A stretch of 16,076 nucleotides of DNA from NCBI GenBank assembly GCA_016789295.1, contig JAEUQL010000020.1, positions 1-16,076 on the forward strand. Direction: 5' to 3'. Within the stretch, counting starts at the first letter, position 1. Every line of letters begins with the position of its first letter. This DNA is from Blastocatellia bacterium (GTDB taxonomy: Bacteria; Acidobacteriota; Blastocatellia; Chloracidobacteriales; JADJPF01). The translations under genes were made by a program, and so were the position numbers. Below are positions 1 through 7,355 of this stretch, piece by piece. Below the pieces are notes generated by a model. The model saw nothing but the letters and a program-made list of their open reading frames with translations, ran no database searches and had not been told where the DNA came from.

Positions 1-413
1 ATAAAAGCCATACTAAAGCGTGCTGTTTCGGCAGCAATCCTGGCATCACAAGCAAGTGCAAGGCTAAATCCTGCACCTGTGGCTAGTCCATTTATAGCTG
101 CTATTACAGGTTTGGGAAGCTCTCTGATGGCCATTACCATGCGGTGATAGGTTTTAAGAGGCTCAGAAAAGAAGCTAGACGGATCTTTATCGAGTACTTG
201 AAGCATCTGCTTCACATCACCACCCGAACAGAAAGCGCGACCAGTGCCACTTAGAACAACCGCTCTTACATCCTCTCGTGAATGCAATTGTTGAAAAACA
301 TCTGTCAACTCACTGGCCATATCTACACTGAGTGCATTGAGAACTTCTGGCCTGTTGAGAGTAACTTTTGCTAAAGAATTTTCTACTTCAAAACTTATTG
401 TCTTATATGTCAT
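1..413 (-). CDS. Enoyl-CoA hydratase/isomerase family protein, N-terminal 137 residues, cut by the left edge
   Basis: The reverse strand reads from an ATG at 411-413 without a stop to base 1, so about half of a typical 255-270 residue crotonase is visible. The N-terminus has the family beta-strand and 'LNRPEVLNALS' turn (about residues 18-28). 'GRAFCSGGDVKQM' (about 56-68) is the first oxyanion-hole loop, and 'AAINGLATGAGFSLALACD' (about 101-119) is the second. Crotonases hydrate or isomerise enoyl-CoA thioesters in fatty- or amino-acid breakdown; the exact substrate cannot be told from this half. The catalytic Glu position of the second helix is replaced by a Thr-Gly-Ala-Gly stretch, which family members with other activities also show. 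A GAGGGG Shine-Dalgarno lies about 5 bases before the ATG. The gene follows the kinase stop by only 23 bases, so co-transcription with the kinase is likely. Seen: motifs and spacing. Inferred: operon. Confidence 0.9.
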   Translation of the reverse strand, partial: MTYKTISFEVENSLAKVTLNRPEVLNALSVDMASELTDVFQQLHSREDVRAVVLSGTGRAFCSGGDVKQMLQVLDKDPSSFFSEPLKTYHRMVMAIRELPKPVIAAINGLATGAGFSLALACDARIAAETARFSMAF

Positions 414-436
414 TGAACCCCTCAACTAACTGTTAT

Positions 437-2200
437 TTATCGCCTCATCTTCTTACGGCAATTTGGACAGATTATTGTTGAGTTTGGAATGATGCTACGC
501 CCAAACTCTGTTTTACAAACTTCACAGATAACAGGATAGACGCTGGTCTCTTTGCTGGCTGGTAACTGCAAAGGTTTCTGTGCCTTGGCCAACAACTCTT
601 CACGTGAAGGCAGATCACCGGTGTCTAAAAATCGCCTCTTAACTGGTTTGGTAACATATTTTTCTGGGGCTTTTAACAAAGACTTACCTATTTGCCTAGA
701 ACTATTTTGAGAGTCACTTCTCTTGTTACCAGACGATTCACGTGGTATCTGATTTTCTCCAGTCCTCGATATGCCACCAGAAAATCTAGGCGTTGAATAG
801 GTCTCATTGATCAACTTCAGTATTGAAGATATAGGGCCTGAATTTTCATTAAACTTCTCATCCAGATCTGTTTTTTGGACTTCTTGAAACTCCTTTGGTA
901 ACTCAACTAACAAGTTTTCCGAAAACTGTTCAGTTACTACATCTGATTGACCTAGCTCTGATTCGGCTACCTGTAGTTTGACTAGAGGAACAGAGAACTC
1001 TTCTTGGGGTGTTACTTCATCACTTCCATAAACATCTCTTGGTTGTAGGGCCGAACGCTCTGAAACCATATCTTGTGATGGTGCAGCAGCACTCAAATTT
1101 GAACCAACATTTGAATGCTCAGAGGGTGGTTCTGAAAAAGAGTAGGAAGCAACAGATGGTTCATCAGCCAAAAGTAGCTCAGCAGCAATACCTTCAACAT
1201 CGGAAAAGACATCATTTGGATCGCTAACTGCGAAGAGCGCAGCTTCAAACTCTTTGGCAAAATCCATCACCTTTTGTGGCCTGTCTTCTGGCCTCTTCTC
1301 TAAAGCATGAACTACAACTGCATTGATAACAGCAGGAATGCTTGGATCTATCTCGTAGAGTGGCATAGGCATCTCGGATGCCTGTTTAATGGCTAAGGCC
1401 ACCGAAGTTGGAGCGTCAAAAGGAGGAAACCCTACAAGCATCTCATAGACGATTATCCCGATGCTGTATATGTCGGAACGCACATCCACTTCTCTACCAT
1501 AACACTGTTCTGGAGACATGTAGTGTGGTGTTCCTACAACAGTTCCTTGTTTTGTAAGTGAGCCAGAATCGCGATCTTTATAGTCTTTAAGCTTTGCGAT
1601 TCCAAAATCTAACACTTTTATATTTTCTTCTCCAGTTTCCTGGTCTTTTTCAATAAATATATTATCTGGTTTTAAGTCTCTATGAATAATCTTCCTTTTA
1701 TGGGCTACGTTAACAGCCGAACAGACTTGCTGAATGATCTTATTTGTTTGAGCTAATGTAAAATGGCCTACATCTTTTAATTTCTCTCTTAAAGTGCAAC
1801 CTTCTAGATATTCCATGACAAGATAGACAGTCCCGTCAGGAGTCACACCAAAATCCATCACCGCGATAGCATTTGTATGACGAATCTGCATAGCCGCTTG
1901 GGCTTCACGCCTAAACCGCTCTATTGCAGTAAAGTCAGAAATATACTCACGATGCAGTATTTTGACAGCTACAGGGACTGACAACTGTAAGTGTGTAGCG
2001 CGATAAACATTTCCCATGCCTCCTTCAGCAATTTTGCTATCAATCTGATACTTATTGTCAATAATTGTCTTCAAGTAAGGATCAGTGTGTCTGTGTAGCA
2101 ATAACTTATTCCCATCATAGGGACAGAAAGTCATGGCATCGGGGAACTCTCTCAGACAAACCGTGCAGTATTTCATAAGATCAGTTTGGATTCCTAACAT
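437..2200 (-). CDS. PknB-type Ser/Thr protein kinase with zinc ribbons at both ends, no membrane segment
   Basis: A 587-residue protein (from the ATG at 2200). A zinc-knuckle leader has C12, C15 and C26 followed by PYDG. The kinase domain spans about 50-325: glycine loop AEGGMGNVY (58-66), ATP lysine K80, helix-C E99, catalytic loop HRDLKPDN (173-180), DFG (198-200) and GTPHYMSPE (223-231). Residues about 330-545 are acidic, Ser/Gln-rich and low in predicted structure. The C-terminus is a second zinc ribbon with CxxC pairs at 559/562 and 578/581, like the MJ0042-type ribbon. There is no transmembrane segment or extracellular sensor domain, so it should act in the cytosol. The second Met (M9, codon at 2174-2176) begins MKYC, the usual start in related Acidobacteriota kinases. 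Neither start has a good ribosome site (AGGCAGG close to the first), so 2176 is a real alternative. Substrates are unknown. Bacterial kinases of this type phosphorylate Thr/Ser on partner proteins. Confidence 0.93.
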   Translation of the reverse strand: MLGIQTDLMKYCTVCLREFPDAMTFCPYDGNKLLLHRHTDPYLKTIIDNKYQIDSKIAEGGMGNVYRATHLQLSVPVAVKILHREYISDFTAIERFRREAQAAMQIRHTNAIAVMDFGVTPDGTVYLVMEYLEGCTLREKLKDVGHFTLAQTNKIIQQVCSAVNVAHKRKIIHRDLKPDNIFIEKDQETGEENIKVLDFGIAKLKDYKDRDSGSLTKQGTVVGTPHYMSPEQCYGREVDVRSDIYSIGIIVYEMLVGFPPFDAPTSVALAIKQASEMPMPLYEIDPSIPAVINAVVVHALEKRPEDRPQKVMDFAKEFEAALFAVSDPNDVFSDVEGIAAELLLADEPSVASYSFSEPPSEHSNVGSNLSAAAPSQDMVSERSALQPRDVYGSDEVTPQEEFSVPLVKLQVAESELGQSDVVTEQFSENLLVELPKEFQEVQKTDLDEKFNENSGPISSILKLINETYSTPRFSGGISRTGENQIPRESSGNKRSDSQNSSRQIGKSLLKAPEKYVTKPVKRRFLDTGDLPSREELLAKAQKPLQLPASKETSVYPVICEVCKTEFGRSIIPNSTIICPNCRKKMRR

Positions 2201-2272
2201 ACCTGCCTGATAGGGATTGAGCTTGCAGAATCTGTCCAGAATTTTTTTGATACCGTCGAATATTGAATGAGC

Positions 2273-2301
2273 ATAATAGCACGCTTATTCAGTTTTAAGA
2301 A
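2273..2301 (-). promoter_or_regulatory. Predicted extended -10 promoter for the kinase-hydratase pair
   Basis: On the minus strand the -10 is TATTAT (2273-2278), preceded exactly by TGC (2279-2281), the extended -10 form. A weak -35, TTCTTA (2296-2301), sits at 17 bases. Transcription would start near 2266, leaving a 5' leader of about 65-90 bases depending on which kinase ATG is used. Prediction from sequence only. Confidence 0.42.
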
Positions 2302-2366
2302 AGTTCCAAAGTCTCTATTTGACTAACTTATGCCGAATGGATAGGAAAAAGGAAGAAAAAGGGCAC

Positions 2367-2402
2367 AAAAAAATAAGGGGAATGAGTTTTTACCCATTCC
2401 CT
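2367..2402 (-). terminator. Rho-independent terminator of the CoA-transferase/Ycf48-like operon
   Basis: GGGAATG (2378-2384) pairs with CATTCCC (2395-2401), with one mismatch and two further inner pairs. Read on the minus strand, the hairpin is followed at once by TTATTTTTTT (2367-2376). This is a classical stem plus U-run. It lies about 165 bases after the Ycf48-like stop, so it leaves an unusually long 3' region. Confidence 0.75.
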
Positions 2403-2444
2403 ATGGCTTGCAAACATTTTGAAAGGAGATCAAGTCAAGCCCTG

Positions 2445-2467
2445 ATATTTATAAGACTTATAAATAT
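2445..2467. repeat. Perfect 11-1-11 palindrome, AT-rich
   Basis: ATATTTATAAG (2445-2455) and CTTATAAATAT (2457-2467) are exact reverse complements around a single central base at 2456. It could be a protein-binding site or an RNA hairpin in the 3' region of the Ycf48-like transcript. The one-base spacer fits a DNA operator better than an RNA loop. Confidence 0.7.
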
Positions 2468-2502
2468 TTGTCTATTAAACAGTCTACTTATCGGGTAAGC
2501 TT

Positions 2503-2556
2503 GGGCAAAAGTTGCCTAATTTCTGCCATTTTGGGTCTTTTTTACAACTTTTGCCC
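2503..2556. repeat. Perfect 12-base inverted repeat just behind the Ycf48-like gene
   Basis: GGGCAAAAGTTG (2503-2514) and CAACTTTTGCCC (2545-2556) are exact reverse complements separated by 30 bases. The right arm ends 8 bases from the Ycf48-like stop codon. On the plus strand the right arm is followed by TTTTT (2557-2561), so it has terminator form for antisense transcripts. On the minus strand it would be a large stem-loop right after the stop. Confidence 0.65.
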
Positions 2557-2564
2557 TTTTTGAC

Positions 2565-3623
2565 CTATCTGAGACCTTCATAGCGCAGAAGGTATCCAGC
2601 ATTACCAGCTGCCCAACCTTGTCGATTGCCAAAAAATTGTAAGTGAGTAAGTGTTGCAGGTAGGCTACTCTCTTGTCTTTCCCACTTCAGACCTCCGTCT
2701 TCGGTACGAAAGATCTCACCATTTTCACCTGCGACCCAGCCAACCTTCTCATCTACAAAAAAGACAGAGTTGAGAAACGACTTTCCGGCACGCCCCTTTA
2801 TCCAAGTCTTACCTCCATCTGTAGTCCTGCCAACATAGCCGTTTGAACCAACCCCCCAACCCTTATTCAGATCAATGAAGAAGAAAGCATTTATCGGTGA
2901 CTGCTTTATATCTTCTGGATCTTTCTGCCAACTTTTGCCTCCATCAACAGTTCTGTAAAGACCACCTTTTCTATCAGAAACCCAACCAAGATCGGCATCT
3001 AGAAAGTAGACTGTTTTCAACTCATCACTAAAACTATAGTCAGCCTTTTCCCATGTTTTGCCACCATCTTCAGTACGAAGAAAGATACCTTCTTGCTCAT
3101 AAGAATCATCCTGACGACCTCCACCCCAAGCCCAGCCTCTTTTTTCACTGTAGAATTTGAGCTTTGTTATAGGGTCTCGTGTTTCAGTAGGAGCAGTTGG
3201 ATTGTTATAGTTATATTTGACTTTTACTTTTCCAGCTTTGCGCTGTAGTTCCCATGTTGTACCACCATCTTTGGTGGCTAGAATATCATTTGTAAGAGTT
3301 AACGCCCAACCAGACTTGCCATTTATAAAATAGACTTGCTTTATCTTATTTTTAGCTTGATCAGCCAACACATTCCAAGTCTTACCACCATCTATAGTTG
3401 ATAGTACTTCCCATCCTTCGGTCTCTTTCGGCCCATCTCCACTCCAAGTGCTGAGCCACCCAGATTCTGGTGTCAAAAAATTCATCTCAAAGACTGTATT
3501 GTCTGGCTTCCCTGTCTCAATCACTGACCATTTGCCAGCAGGACCAGGTTTACTACATGACATACAAAATATTATAGATAGCAAAGATAGCCATAATACG
3601 TATTTCATACACATCTCTTTCAT
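2565..3623 (-). CDS. Ycf48-like beta-propeller lipoprotein with six DGG(K)TW repeats
   Basis: A 352-residue exported protein (347 if started at the second useful Met, codon 3606-3608). That later start gives a cleaner signal peptide: a Lys followed by a hydrophobic stretch and Cys23 of the MSC motif, a plausible but non-ideal lipobox. The mature part repeats a blade motif with 'DGGKTW'-type cores at about 78, 119, 186, 227, 269 and 309, each followed by a 'GW' strand. This is the BNR/Asp-box-like pattern of the Ycf48 (HCF136) family. In phototrophs Ycf48 helps assemble photosystem II, but relatives are common in non-phototrophs, where their role is unknown. Nothing here implies photosynthesis. 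The start codon overlaps the CoA-transferase stop as ATGA, implying translational coupling. A sialidase is unlikely, since the catalytic Arg triad cannot be recognised. Confidence 0.85.
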   Translation of the reverse strand: MKEMCMKYVLWLSLLSIIFCMSCSKPGPAGKWSVIETGKPDNTVFEMNFLTPESGWLSTWSGDGPKETEGWEVLSTIDGGKTWNVLADQAKNKIKQVYFINGKSGWALTLTNDILATKDGGTTWELQRKAGKVKVKYNYNNPTAPTETRDPITKLKFYSEKRGWAWGGGRQDDSYEQEGIFLRTEDGGKTWEKADYSFSDELKTVYFLDADLGWVSDRKGGLYRTVDGGKSWQKDPEDIKQSPINAFFFIDLNKGWGVGSNGYVGRTTDGGKTWIKGRAGKSFLNSVFFVDEKVGWVAGENGEIFRTEDGGLKWERQESSLPATLTHLQFFGNRQGWAAGNAGYLLRYEGLR

Positions 3624-4819
3624 AAAATCCCATTCCGATACATTAAATCTATCTCTTCATTGTTATAGCCAAGCTCTGTTAATACCTCTCTTGTATGCTG
3701 ACCAAGTCGTGGTGGAGCTTGGCGATAAGTAACAACAGATTCACTAAATTTCAATGGAGACCCTACCGTCAAAACCTCTTCTGATTCAACACAGTGATCC
3801 ATAGGAACCAACTGTTTTACAACCATCTCTCTAGCTTCAGCTTGCAGGTCAGTAAATGCTTCATCAACATTGTTGATTCTACCTGCAGGAACCCCTGCAC
3901 GCTCACATATCTGCAGAACCTCATCTGTTGTAAGAGTTGCAAAGATCTGTTGAAGAACTTTAACACACTCTTGTCTGTTTGCTACACGTGCAGAATTTGT
4001 CTTAAATCTTTCATCTTCTGCAATGCTAACCTTACCAAGCTCTTGGCAAAGTGCTTTGAATTGCCTATCATTACCTACAGCAAGAGCAAAACTAGCGTCT
4101 GCAGATGAGAATGTCTGGTAAGGAACAATGTTTGGGTGCGAATTGCCAAAACGCAAAGGTCTTCTTGCAGAAACAAACCAATTGCTTGCAACATTTGCGA
4201 GCATTGAAAGCTGACAATCGAAGAGTGCTAAGTCTATATGCTGCCCTTTACCAGTCTCTCTACGAAACTGCAAAGCAGCCAAAATAGCCACTGCTGCCCA
4301 CATGCCTGTAAAAAGGTCTGTGACAGCAACACCTACCTTCACACCTTCACTCTCAGGGTTGCCTGTAATAGACATTAAGCCACCCATAGCTTGAATTAGA
4401 AAATCATAGCCAGGCTGTGATGCTCTCGGCCCATTTTGACCAAAACCTGTTATCGAGCAGTAGATAATACCTGGATTGATCGCCGATAGGTCTTTATAAC
4501 CTAATCCCAACTTGTCAAGTTCGCCAACTCTATAGTTTTCAACTACAATGTCTGACCTAGCAGCTAGACCCTTAATTACTGCTTTTGCCTTCTCTTGTTT
4601 TAAGTCGAGTGTTATAGAGCGTTTGTTGCGGTTTGCACACGTGTAGTATGCAGCAGTCTGTGAACTTGTGAATGGAGGCCCCCAGTGGCGTGTGTCGTCT
4701 CCTACCCCTGGTCGCTCAACCTTTATGATATCTGCTCCAAGGTCACCGAGTATCTGTGTGGAAAAAGGGCCAGCAAGCACCCTTGAAAGGTCTAGTACCT
4801 TAATACCTTCTAAAGCCAT
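3620..4819 (-). CDS. Class III CoA-transferase (CaiB/BaiF family)
   Basis: 399 residues from the ATG at 4817-4819. Family III enzymes move CoA between acyl-CoA and a free acid through an aspartyl anhydride. Visible hallmarks are the start 'LEGIKVLDLSRVLAGPFSTQ', 'LGADIIKVERPGVGDDTR' (about 28-44), 'NRNKRSITLDLK' (63-74), 'GFGQNGPRASQPGYDFLIQA' (125-144), the likely nucleophile D168 in VTDLFTGM, and 'GRGQHID'-like GKGQHIDLALFD (190-201). Length is normal for the family. The frame is open 36 codons further upstream (to 4927), but that stretch does not look like the family and would run through the fabG promoter, so I reject it. No strong Shine-Dalgarno precedes 4819. The substrate is unknown; formyl-, succinyl- and carnitine-type acids all occur in the family. 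It is followed by an ATGA overlap with the Ycf48-like gene. Confidence 0.9.
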   Translation of the reverse strand: MALEGIKVLDLSRVLAGPFSTQILGDLGADIIKVERPGVGDDTRHWGPPFTSSQTAAYYTCANRNKRSITLDLKQEKAKAVIKGLAARSDIVVENYRVGELDKLGLGYKDLSAINPGIIYCSITGFGQNGPRASQPGYDFLIQAMGGLMSITGNPESEGVKVGVAVTDLFTGMWAAVAILAALQFRRETGKGQHIDLALFDCQLSMLANVASNWFVSARRPLRFGNSHPNIVPYQTFSSADASFALAVGNDRQFKALCQELGKVSIAEDERFKTNSARVANRQECVKVLQQIFATLTTDEVLQICERAGVPAGRINNVDEAFTDLQAEAREMVVKQLVPMDHCVESEEVLTVGSPLKFSESVVTYRQAPPRLGQHTREVLTELGYNNEEIDLMYRNGIL

Positions 4820-4861
4820 CTTTTGAGATCTCATAGCCGCGATGATAGCAAAAAGGTAGCG

Positions 4862-4890
4862 TTGATTACAGCAAAGTTCCTGCATATAAT
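4862..4890 (+). promoter_or_regulatory. Near-consensus sigma-70 type promoter for fabG
   Basis: TTGATT (4862-4867), an exact 17-base spacer, then consensus TATAAT (4885-4890). Start of transcription is expected near 4897, giving a leader of about 44 bases. It lies in the 121-base gap divergent from the CoA-transferase. Confidence 0.7.
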
Positions 4891-4925
4891 GGCCAACTTT
4901 ACTATTTTTGAAGTCGATAGAAGTC

Positions 4926-4932
4926 AAAGAGG
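4926..4932 (+). promoter_or_regulatory. Ribosome binding site that fixes the fabG start
   Basis: AAAGAGG ends 8 bases before the ATG at 4941. An in-frame ATG at 4908 has no such site and would lie almost on the predicted transcription start, so 4941 is the start. Confidence 0.7.
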
Positions 4933-4940
4933 TTTATCAA

Positions 4941-5684
4941 ATGAGTTTAGAGAAAAAAGTTGCAATTGTTACAGGAGCTTCGCGTGGCATTGGTCGAGCT
5001 ATAGCTTTAGAGTTTGCTCGTCAAGGGTGTGACATAGTTTTTAACTATAATAAATCTGTAGATGCAGCCGAAGCTCTTGCAAAAGAGCTTGAAGCATTAG
5101 GCAGAAAAACATCTTTTTACCAAGTAGATGCAGCCGATTTTACTGCTGTACAAGCTATGGTAAAAGATGTAAAGGCTAAATTTGGCAAGATAGATATACT
5201 TGTCAATAATGCAGGCATTACTAACGATAAGCTGATAGTAAGAATGAAAGAAGAAGACTGGGACAGTGTCATTGACACCAACTTAAAAGGAGCTTTCAAC
5301 TTTTGCCGAGCAGTGAGTGCTATTATGCTCAAACAAGAAGATGGACGCATCCTCAACATAAGCTCCATAAGTGGTGTAGTCGGTATGGCTGGTCAAGTAA
5401 ATTATTCTGCTTCAAAAGCTGGTCTTATAGGTTTAACAAAGGCTTTAGCTAAAGAGCTCGGCAGTAGAAATGTAACAGTCAATGCACTTGCACCAGGTAT
5501 TATAGAAACTGATATGACAGGGGTACTAGCTGAAGAATACAGGCAGAAACTGCTCGAACAGATACCAGTAAAAAGGTTTGGGAAAGTAGAAGAGGTTTCC
5601 AAAGTCGCTGCTTTTCTCGTCTCCGATGATGCTCTCTACATAACAGGTCAAGTTCTCCAGATCGATGGTGGTCTTGCAATGTAG
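4941..5684 (+). CDS. fabG: 3-oxoacyl-[acyl-carrier-protein] reductase type SDR
   Basis: 247 residues, the normal FabG length. It is a classical short-chain dehydrogenase that reduces 3-oxoacyl-ACP (or -CoA) with NADPH. Seen: cofactor loop TGASRGIG (11-18), NNAG (89-92), and the catalytic tetrad N114, S142, Y155 and K159 (YSASK). The Asn-Tyr-Asn after beta-2 and 'PGIIETDM' (185-192) are also typical. It stands alone on the plus strand, with no other fatty-acid synthesis genes and no acyl carrier protein nearby. It may therefore be a second copy serving beta-oxidation, polyester or secondary metabolism rather than the housekeeping gene. The divergent CoA-transferase and the distant hydratase fit an acyl-CoA role, but that is only inference. 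The substrate cannot be read from sequence. Confidence 0.88.
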   Translation: MSLEKKVAIVTGASRGIGRAIALEFARQGCDIVFNYNKSVDAAEALAKELEALGRKTSFYQVDAADFTAVQAMVKDVKAKFGKIDILVNNAGITNDKLIVRMKEEDWDSVIDTNLKGAFNFCRAVSAIMLKQEDGRILNISSISGVVGMAGQVNYSASKAGLIGLTKALAKELGSRNVTVNALAPGIIETDMTGVLAEEYRQKLLEQIPVKRFGKVEEVSKVAAFLVSDDALYITGQVLQIDGGLAM

Positions 5685-5691
5685 CTCTATT

Positions 5692-5726
5692 TAGAAACTC
5701 TGTAAATCTTTTATACAGAGTTTCTA
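5692..5726. terminator. Hairpin between convergent fabG and sulP
   Basis: TAGAAACTCTGTA (5692-5704) is the exact reverse complement of 5714-5726, a 13-bp perfect stem with a 9-base loop. It lies in the 48-base gap between two converging genes, so it should stop transcription from both sides. A clear U-run is missing on both strands, so efficiency is uncertain. Confidence 0.6.
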
Positions 5727-5732
5727 TAAACT

Positions 5733-7322
5733 TTAATCAGCCATAGCTTCTCTTTGAGTAAGTGCCCCAGTGTTAGTAAGTGTATTGCCTTTTCTTAGTG
5801 CGCTAGGCGTGTTCTGAAAATACTTTGCGTGTAAGCTTTCAATCTCAATCACTACAGTCCCACCACCCATCTCATACTGTTTTTTCCAATCTGAAAGCAT
5901 TTCAAGACAAGCATGATCTACATAACTCAAATCCTCAAAGAAGATATGGACTTCAAGCTGTTGAGGAATAGCTTCTAGAGCAGAAGCAAGCACTGGAAGC
6001 TTTATAAATGTGGCTGCACCTTTGAGCAGGACTCTAACCTGCTTGCCTTCTGCAACTTTCTGTACCGAGATCTCAAGATGAGAAAAAGTGTATAGAAGCT
6101 TAAAGATCGAAAGCCCAAGTCCTATCAACACTCCAGTTAAAAGATCTGTAGCTACAATTGCAACTATCGTCACTACATAGATCGCTACCTCGCTCTTTCC
6201 ATACTTGATCAATTTCTGGTAGGCACCTGAAAACAGAAGTTTTAAGCCAGTAAAAACAAGAATGGCAGCAAGAGCCGTCGTTGGAACATGACTAAGTATT
6301 GATGGAAATATGACTACAAAAGCCAAGATCCACATTCCATGTAGAACAGCAGAAAGCCTAGTTTTTGCACCAGCTTCAACATTAGCAGAGCTACGAACAA
6401 TGACCCCAGTCATAGGGAGTGCTCCCAGAAGCCCACAAAGTGAATTGCCTATTCCTTGAGCAAGGAGTTCCCTATCATACTTTGTACGTGGCCCTGACTG
6501 CATCTGATCGACTGCTGTTGCAGTAAGTAGTGTCTCAGCACTCGCTATTACAGCAATAGCAAAAGCAGACAGCAACATAGGTTTGCTAAAAAGAGCATTT
6601 ATGTTGGAAAGTGCTGGAAAGTGGATTTCATTTAATAGATTTGTTGGTACATCAATATATTTGATCTGGAAATCGAAGATGCTTGATACAACCGAAGCAA
6701 CAATCACAGCTACCAGAGGAGCTGGAATTACTTTCAACTTCTTTGGCATAAAAGTCCAAGCAGCCATCACCCCGATTGCTAAAATTCCCATCATTGCAGC
6801 TAAGTGGTGGGTTGAGCCATCAAGTGGTGCAATACCTTTCCAGAAAGCTTCTGGTATAGATATCAAGTTTTTGAGGCCATTTCCTTTTGGACCATCATCA
6901 ACCATAACGTGGACTTGGCTTGAGAATATCAGTACACCTATGCCTGCTAACATCCCGTGAATGACAGCCGGTGAACTTGCCCTGAACCATTGCCCCAACT
7001 TGAATACTGCAGCCAGTATCTGTATAACTCCAGCTAGCAATATGATAGCACCTAGCATTGCTACACCATGCTCACTGACAATTTGCCAAACAAGAACAGT
7101 CAAGCCAGCCGCTGGCCCGCTCACTTGAAGCGGACAGCCAGCCAGAAGACCAACTAAAATACCACCTATGATTCCTGTAATTAAGCCTTGTGCTGGTGGA
7201 ACTCCAGAAGCAATTGCAACACCCATAGAAAGTGGAAGTGCAACAAGAAAAACGACTATAGAAGCCATTAAATCATTTAGGTATACACTATTTTTATTTA
7301 TGCTAGAAGATATATCGCCCAT
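5733..7322 (-). CDS. SulP family anion transporter with C-terminal STAS domain, probable bicarbonate carrier
   Basis: 529 residues. Residues about 15-410 form a chain of hydrophobic segments, and 'ALPLSMGVAIASGVPPAQGL' (28-47) is the signature of the first SulP helices. 'SGPAAGLTVL' (68-77), 'SAETLLTATAVDQM' (261-274) and 'ELLAQGIGNSLCGLLGALPM' followed by 'TGVIVRSSAN' (285-314) are strongly conserved SulP segments. A STAS domain follows at about 415-500 with 'SYVDHACLEML' (466-476). SulP proteins carry sulfate, bicarbonate or dicarboxylates, often with Na+ or H+. The carbonic anhydrase gene 33 bases upstream, in the same direction, argues for bicarbonate. A Shine-Dalgarno AGGA sits 6 bases before the ATG. 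It acts in the cytoplasmic membrane. Sulfate as substrate cannot be excluded. Confidence 0.92.
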   Translation of the reverse strand: MGDISSSINKNSVYLNDLMASIVVFLVALPLSMGVAIASGVPPAQGLITGIIGGILVGLLAGCPLQVSGPAAGLTVLVWQIVSEHGVAMLGAIILLAGVIQILAAVFKLGQWFRASSPAVIHGMLAGIGVLIFSSQVHVMVDDGPKGNGLKNLISIPEAFWKGIAPLDGSTHHLAAMMGILAIGVMAAWTFMPKKLKVIPAPLVAVIVASVVSSIFDFQIKYIDVPTNLLNEIHFPALSNINALFSKPMLLSAFAIAVIASAETLLTATAVDQMQSGPRTKYDRELLAQGIGNSLCGLLGALPMTGVIVRSSANVEAGAKTRLSAVLHGMWILAFVVIFPSILSHVPTTALAAILVFTGLKLLFSGAYQKLIKYGKSEVAIYVVTIVAIVATDLLTGVLIGLGLSIFKLLYTFSHLEISVQKVAEGKQVRVLLKGAATFIKLPVLASALEAIPQQLEVHIFFEDLSYVDHACLEMLSDWKKQYEMGGGTVVIEIESLHAKYFQNTPSALRKGNTLTNTGALTQREAMAD

Positions 7323-7355
7323 TATCTATCCTAACTCCTTATTAGACCTACTGTT

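Larger units (their letters stand above)
2201..2564. other. Gene-free stretch between kinase and Ycf48-like gene
   Basis: No convincing reading frame on either strand. The left third carries the kinase promoter. The middle holds a rho-independent terminator facing left. The right part, just behind the Ycf48-like stop codon, carries a 23-base near-palindrome and a separate 12-base inverted repeat. The transcript from 2564 to about 2367 on the minus strand would therefore be a structured 3' region ending in a terminator. Confidence 0.6.

Noticed and set aside
1009..1227. Plus-strand 72-codon frame rich in His and Gln
   Set aside because: Shadow of the low-complexity linker of the kinase on the other strand.
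2367..2564. A known structured RNA (6S, SRP or tmRNA)
   Set aside because: No conserved motif of those RNAs can be recognised; only unassigned stems are visible.
2565..3623. Evidence for photosynthesis from the Ycf48-like gene
   Set aside because: The family is widespread outside phototrophs and no photosystem or pigment gene is in the window.
4820..4927. Upstream extension of the CoA-transferase by 36 codons
   Set aside because: It does not resemble the family, lies across the fabG promoter, and the family's conserved start matches the Met at 4819.
4908..4940. Earlier in-frame ATG for fabG
   Set aside because: No ribosome site, and too close to the predicted transcription start; 4941 has AAAGAGG at 8 bases and gives the normal FabG N-terminus.
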